Shown here one piece after another: positions 60,801 through 64,000 of a stretch of 64,000 nucleotides of DNA. Both the position numbers and the translations under genes were made by a program. The stretch is from the NCBI RefSeq assembly GCF_964199755.1, contig NC_133910.1, positions 3,308,501-3,372,500 on the forward strand. The letters run 5' to 3'. Numbering within the stretch: position 1 is the stretch's first letter; each line of letters starts with the position of its first letter. The DNA is from Larus michahellis. Its lineage: Eukaryota; Chordata; Aves; Charadriiformes; Laridae. The notes under the pieces were generated by a model. The model did no database searches. It worked only from the letters and a program-made list of their open reading frames with translations, and had not been told where the DNA came from.

Positions 60801-63429
60801 ATGGAAAAGAGGTACATGGGATCCTTTTTTTTGGTCTCGGCGTCATTATTTTACATACTACTTCTCCCCCCACATCTCTCCTGTTCCTCTCGTCTTTGCC
60901 TCTAACAATCCCAGGATTTTTCTGCAGCTACCTGCCTTCTTTGTAACTGCTAAATCTTATTACTTCTCTGTGGGCTCCTGTTTCTGGTCTGTCTTGAGAA
61001 AATTTGATCAGAATCGGCCATTCTGGCTTTCTGTAGCTGTGAAATGCTGCTAGAGCTTCTCCTTTGTTTATAAGCAAAACACTTGGTTTGATCGAAATAC
61101 ATTGTGGTAAGCAAAGATCTTCCTTGAACTCTCTGTAGTCATGCTAGGTATTTTGCTGGAACATCTAGTTAATTGAAATTTCATCTATGCACGTGAGAAG
61201 TTAAATTTTTATCTCGTAGGGTTGTTCTAGTAAATAATAAATCCAGCAGAACATGGCTAGACCTGCCTGGAAATTGTCACTGCAGTCTCCAGGCTTGATG
61301 CAGCAATTTCAGCTGATCCATAAGTGTTGCCACTCACTGCTCCCATCTTTGCCAGGCACTTCATAAATTAAACTTTAAAACCACTTTGTGTAATACACAA
61401 AGTTTGCCCCAGCAGAAGGTGACAGCTGTGTGTACCCAGGTTTGGCTGCCTTGGTTAGGTGCTGTGATGCAGGTTCTGCTCGGGCTCTGAAGAAGTGGTA
61501 CCCACTGAGGACACAACCTGCCGTGTCCCCTCGCGTTCAGGCCAGTGTGCTGCGGGAGGGCAGTACCACCTTCCACTTGCTGCATTTTGGTATTTGGGGT
61601 TATTTTGATCTGTGGAATGCGGTAAGTGGGGATAATTTTTGCTTCTTTCTGATATCGGAAAAGCTTCTTCAAGTTTGGTATCTTTTTGGAGATGTGTAGT
61701 GGCTTTTCACATTCATAAATATTTTTTTGGTAAGACTCCAGCAGAGCCACTGATGCTCCTCATGCGAGGGCAAGGTCTGTGTGCCAGTGACAGGTGCACT
61801 CAGTTTTCGTTTTGTGAACATGAAGACACATTTTACAAAACTTATAAAATGTAGCTTTTGGTAGTATCAGCATTTCTGTGGTGGTTTGATGGAAACTAGA
61901 TGGCCAGCTAAATTAGTAGATGTTCCAAAATAGTGTTTCTGGTTTGATTTTCACTGAACCATCTCTTAGAGTTTGGCTTCCACCCTTGCAAAAAACCAGC
62001 AGCTTCCCGGCTTGGTGCTGGGTACTACATGCGGCTGTAGGCGACTTTGCTTCTCTTCTGGATTTGTACGGAGTCTGCCCCAGTAATCACGTTTTATCTT
62101 TTAAAAAGAATCCACTAGGAACAATTTGTAAAAAAGGTTGTAGATAAGTAGCTGTTACTGTAAAGTAGGTATTTTGGAAGGTAAGCAATTAATAAGGAAA
62201 GCTAAAGATAACTGAAAAAGCATAGCAAATGTATCTCAGGGCAGCGAGAAATATTTTAGTATCTGTATAACAAAATAAATTTCATCAATGGTGTTTATAT
62301 TGTTGGGAAAGGTTAAAAAAACCCAACTGATTGTTAATAACAATACCGAGAAGTAAAACGTTTCCTGTGTTTGGGGAGAAGCTGGATGATGTACTCTCCT
62401 TTATGAGATATCGAAATACCTTCCGTTGCACTGGTAACGAGGGAGGGTGTTAAACACAAGATAACATTTTAAAGTCTTTGAAACTTGAGCAAGATTGGAA
62501 CCTGTTTGTTTAAAACAAATTGGCAGAGCAGCTTTCTGAATCCTGGCTGCCGATGTGTAATAAATCTGGGAAAACCAAAGGAGTTCCAGAAGTTTGGGAA
62601 AACATAAATGTTGTAGCAGTGTTTTAAAACAGAATGGGAGCAGGTAACCAACAGGCAGTTGAGAGGAGCCTCCAGCCAGAGCAAGACCTGGGGAAGCTGG
62701 TGCGTTTGTTAATCAATGTCAAATTAAAGAAAGAACATGCTCAGTGATCCATGTGCTCTGATGGAAAGCAGATCACGTCCGAAAAGTCTTCAGATTGTGG
62801 TTTTTAATGAGATTCCTGTACTGGTTGCCAAAAGTAACTGCGTTGACATCATATACCTGGATCCTGACTTGGTTCCCTGCTGTTGACCAAATGCTGCTCC
62901 CGGGAGGCAGAAGAGGCTCCGCTTTGGGAGCAGGAGCGTGTTGGGTCCCCGGGGCAGCTCCTGGGCAGAACAGTGACAGCAGGTCCCCCTTGCCATGGGC
63001 AGGGTCCCAGCTCTGGCATATCCTTCATGCTCTGCTTGGGTGCCTCACCGCTGCTGGCAGCTGGTGGGCTCTGGGCTAAGAAACACCCTCCTGGGCAGTT
63101 TTTCTGGTGTCTGGTCTTTATTTGCTGTTAGTGTAACCAGTCCCTGCCTTCTCGCTGTGCTAAGGTGGCGGTATCTCTGTTTCCATTTCGCCCATCCGTA
63201 CTGTGTTGAATGAGTTGATTTAGAAAGTGCCACCTGATACCTCTCAAAAATAGTTACCAGTGGGAATGTGATCCACGAAGTCCCTAAACGGAGGGCCATG
63301 GAGTAGTGCTCTGGCATCAGTATGGAACAAACTCAGTTATTCCCTAGTTTGCCCATGAAGAAGCTGGTGGGCGTCATAGCAAAATCCAACTAGAGCTGTC
63401 CCACTGCCTGGATGGAGCCTAAGTCTCAC

Positions 63430-63862
63430 GAGTGGTGACTTGGGAGAAAATATTAAGCAACTAAAACTTGGCTTCACTGAGGAGGGTGATGGAGCCAGGG
63501 TGGTTTAGTCGGGACAAGAGAAGGCTTTGGGGATACCTCAGAGCAGATTATCAAGAAGACAGAAACGGGCTCTTTACTGGTGTGTGGCAGGAGGTTTGGC
63601 AGTGATCATCAACTGAAAATAACAGGAGGGTCTGCCTTGGCATAAGGAGGGGTGAAGTCTTCCCTCTGTGGACAGTCAAGTAGTGGAAGAGGTTGTCCAG
63701 AGAGGTGGGGGAGCCCCATCCTTGGAGGTGTTTAAGACCCAGCTGGACAAAGTCCTGTACAGGCTGCTCTGAAATTGGTGCTAACCCTACTTTGAGCAGG
63801 AGGTGGGATTAGATGCTCTCCTGAGGATCTCCTCCAGCCTGAATAATTCTGCGACTCGGTAA
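63430..63862 (+). repeat. CR1 fragment, sense orientation
   Basis: It reads in the sense direction: GGGACAAGAGAAGGCTTTGG, GTGGAAGAGGTTGTCCAGAG, CCATCCTTGGAGGTGTTTAA, GTGGGATTAGATGCTCTCC, and an eroded 3' end (AATAATTCTGCGACTCGG). About 430 bp, an older subfamily. Apart from the 37.1-kb remnant it is the only sense-strand CR1 in the window. Confidence 0.85.
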
Positions 63863-64000
63863 CCTGATCTCTTTCTGAATGCAAGTTTGAGTACAGTTAA
63901 GTAAAAGGTTATGGTGGAGCCCCTTGAGAACGGGAAGGGAGGAAGGTGGTTTAGATTGAGTGCTCTTAATACTCCATCTGTCATCTCTGTGGTTAACATG

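Larger units (their letters stand above)
42617..64000. other. Probable long first intron, or intergenic DNA
   Basis: 21.4 kb without any exon I can support. It contains CR1 pieces at 43.14, 51.74 and 63.43 kb, a 48-bp tandem duplication at 47.52 kb and a poly(A) tract at 48.81 kb. Base composition falls to ordinary levels after 43 kb. The long open frames in this stretch have no family resemblance. Confidence 0.4.

Noticed and set aside
1..64000. tRNA, rRNA and CRISPR elements
   Set aside because: No cloverleaf with A/B boxes, rRNA segment or spaced direct-repeat array was seen on either strand. The only repeats are those listed.

Overview
The window is vertebrate nuclear DNA, almost certainly from a bird. 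The evidence is split genes with canonical GT-AG introns, nine or so truncated CR1 retrotransposon copies (several carrying the ATCATAGAATC-type 3' end), a solo LTR of an avian endogenous retrovirus, and a GC-rich, gene-dense texture like an avian microchromosome. The species cannot be told from the sequence alone. The clear genes match human 9q34.3 genes, a region that I understand corresponds largely to chicken chromosome 17.

Layout, left to right. From 386 to 6884 (+) lie the last nine coding exons of ANAPC2, the cullin-like subunit of the anaphase-promoting complex; the 5' half of the gene is off the left edge. From 7.2 to 19.4 kb there is no recognised gene. This stretch holds GC-rich sequence, a C-rich degenerate tandem block (12.54-13.13 kb) and a CpG-rich patch near 15.1-15.45 kb with a possible 5' exon. 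At 19421-20989 (+) is the single coding exon of TOR4A (torsin-4A), a membrane-anchored AAA+ protein, here with an acidic N-terminal 11-residue tandem repeat. From 21 to 35.7 kb the sequence is intergenic, with two CR1 copies and a 757-bp solo LTR flanked by a perfect 5-bp target duplication. At 35810-36340 (+) is an intact 176-codon reading frame whose N-terminal half matches the basic/VLYP/transmembrane segment of TOR4A but which has no AAA+ ATPase domain. From 36.3 to 42.3 kb there is more intergenic DNA, including a roughly 300-bp segment also present at 31.05 kb and a minisatellite at 41.6-42.3 kb. At 42.3-42.95 kb is a strong CpG island with an RFX X-box-like site and a first-exon candidate with a good splice donor at 42616/42617. 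The remaining 21 kb look like the long first intron of that unidentified gene, with scattered CR1.

ANAPC2 acts in the nucleus and cytosol as the catalytic scaffold of the APC/C ubiquitin ligase. TOR4A is a torsin-family ATPase of endomembranes. Nothing in the window suggests that they work together; their adjacency is ordinary synteny. The observation most worth following up is the AAA-less TOR4A-like frame, a possible lineage-specific torsin paralogue or fragment that keeps only the cytosolic and membrane portion.
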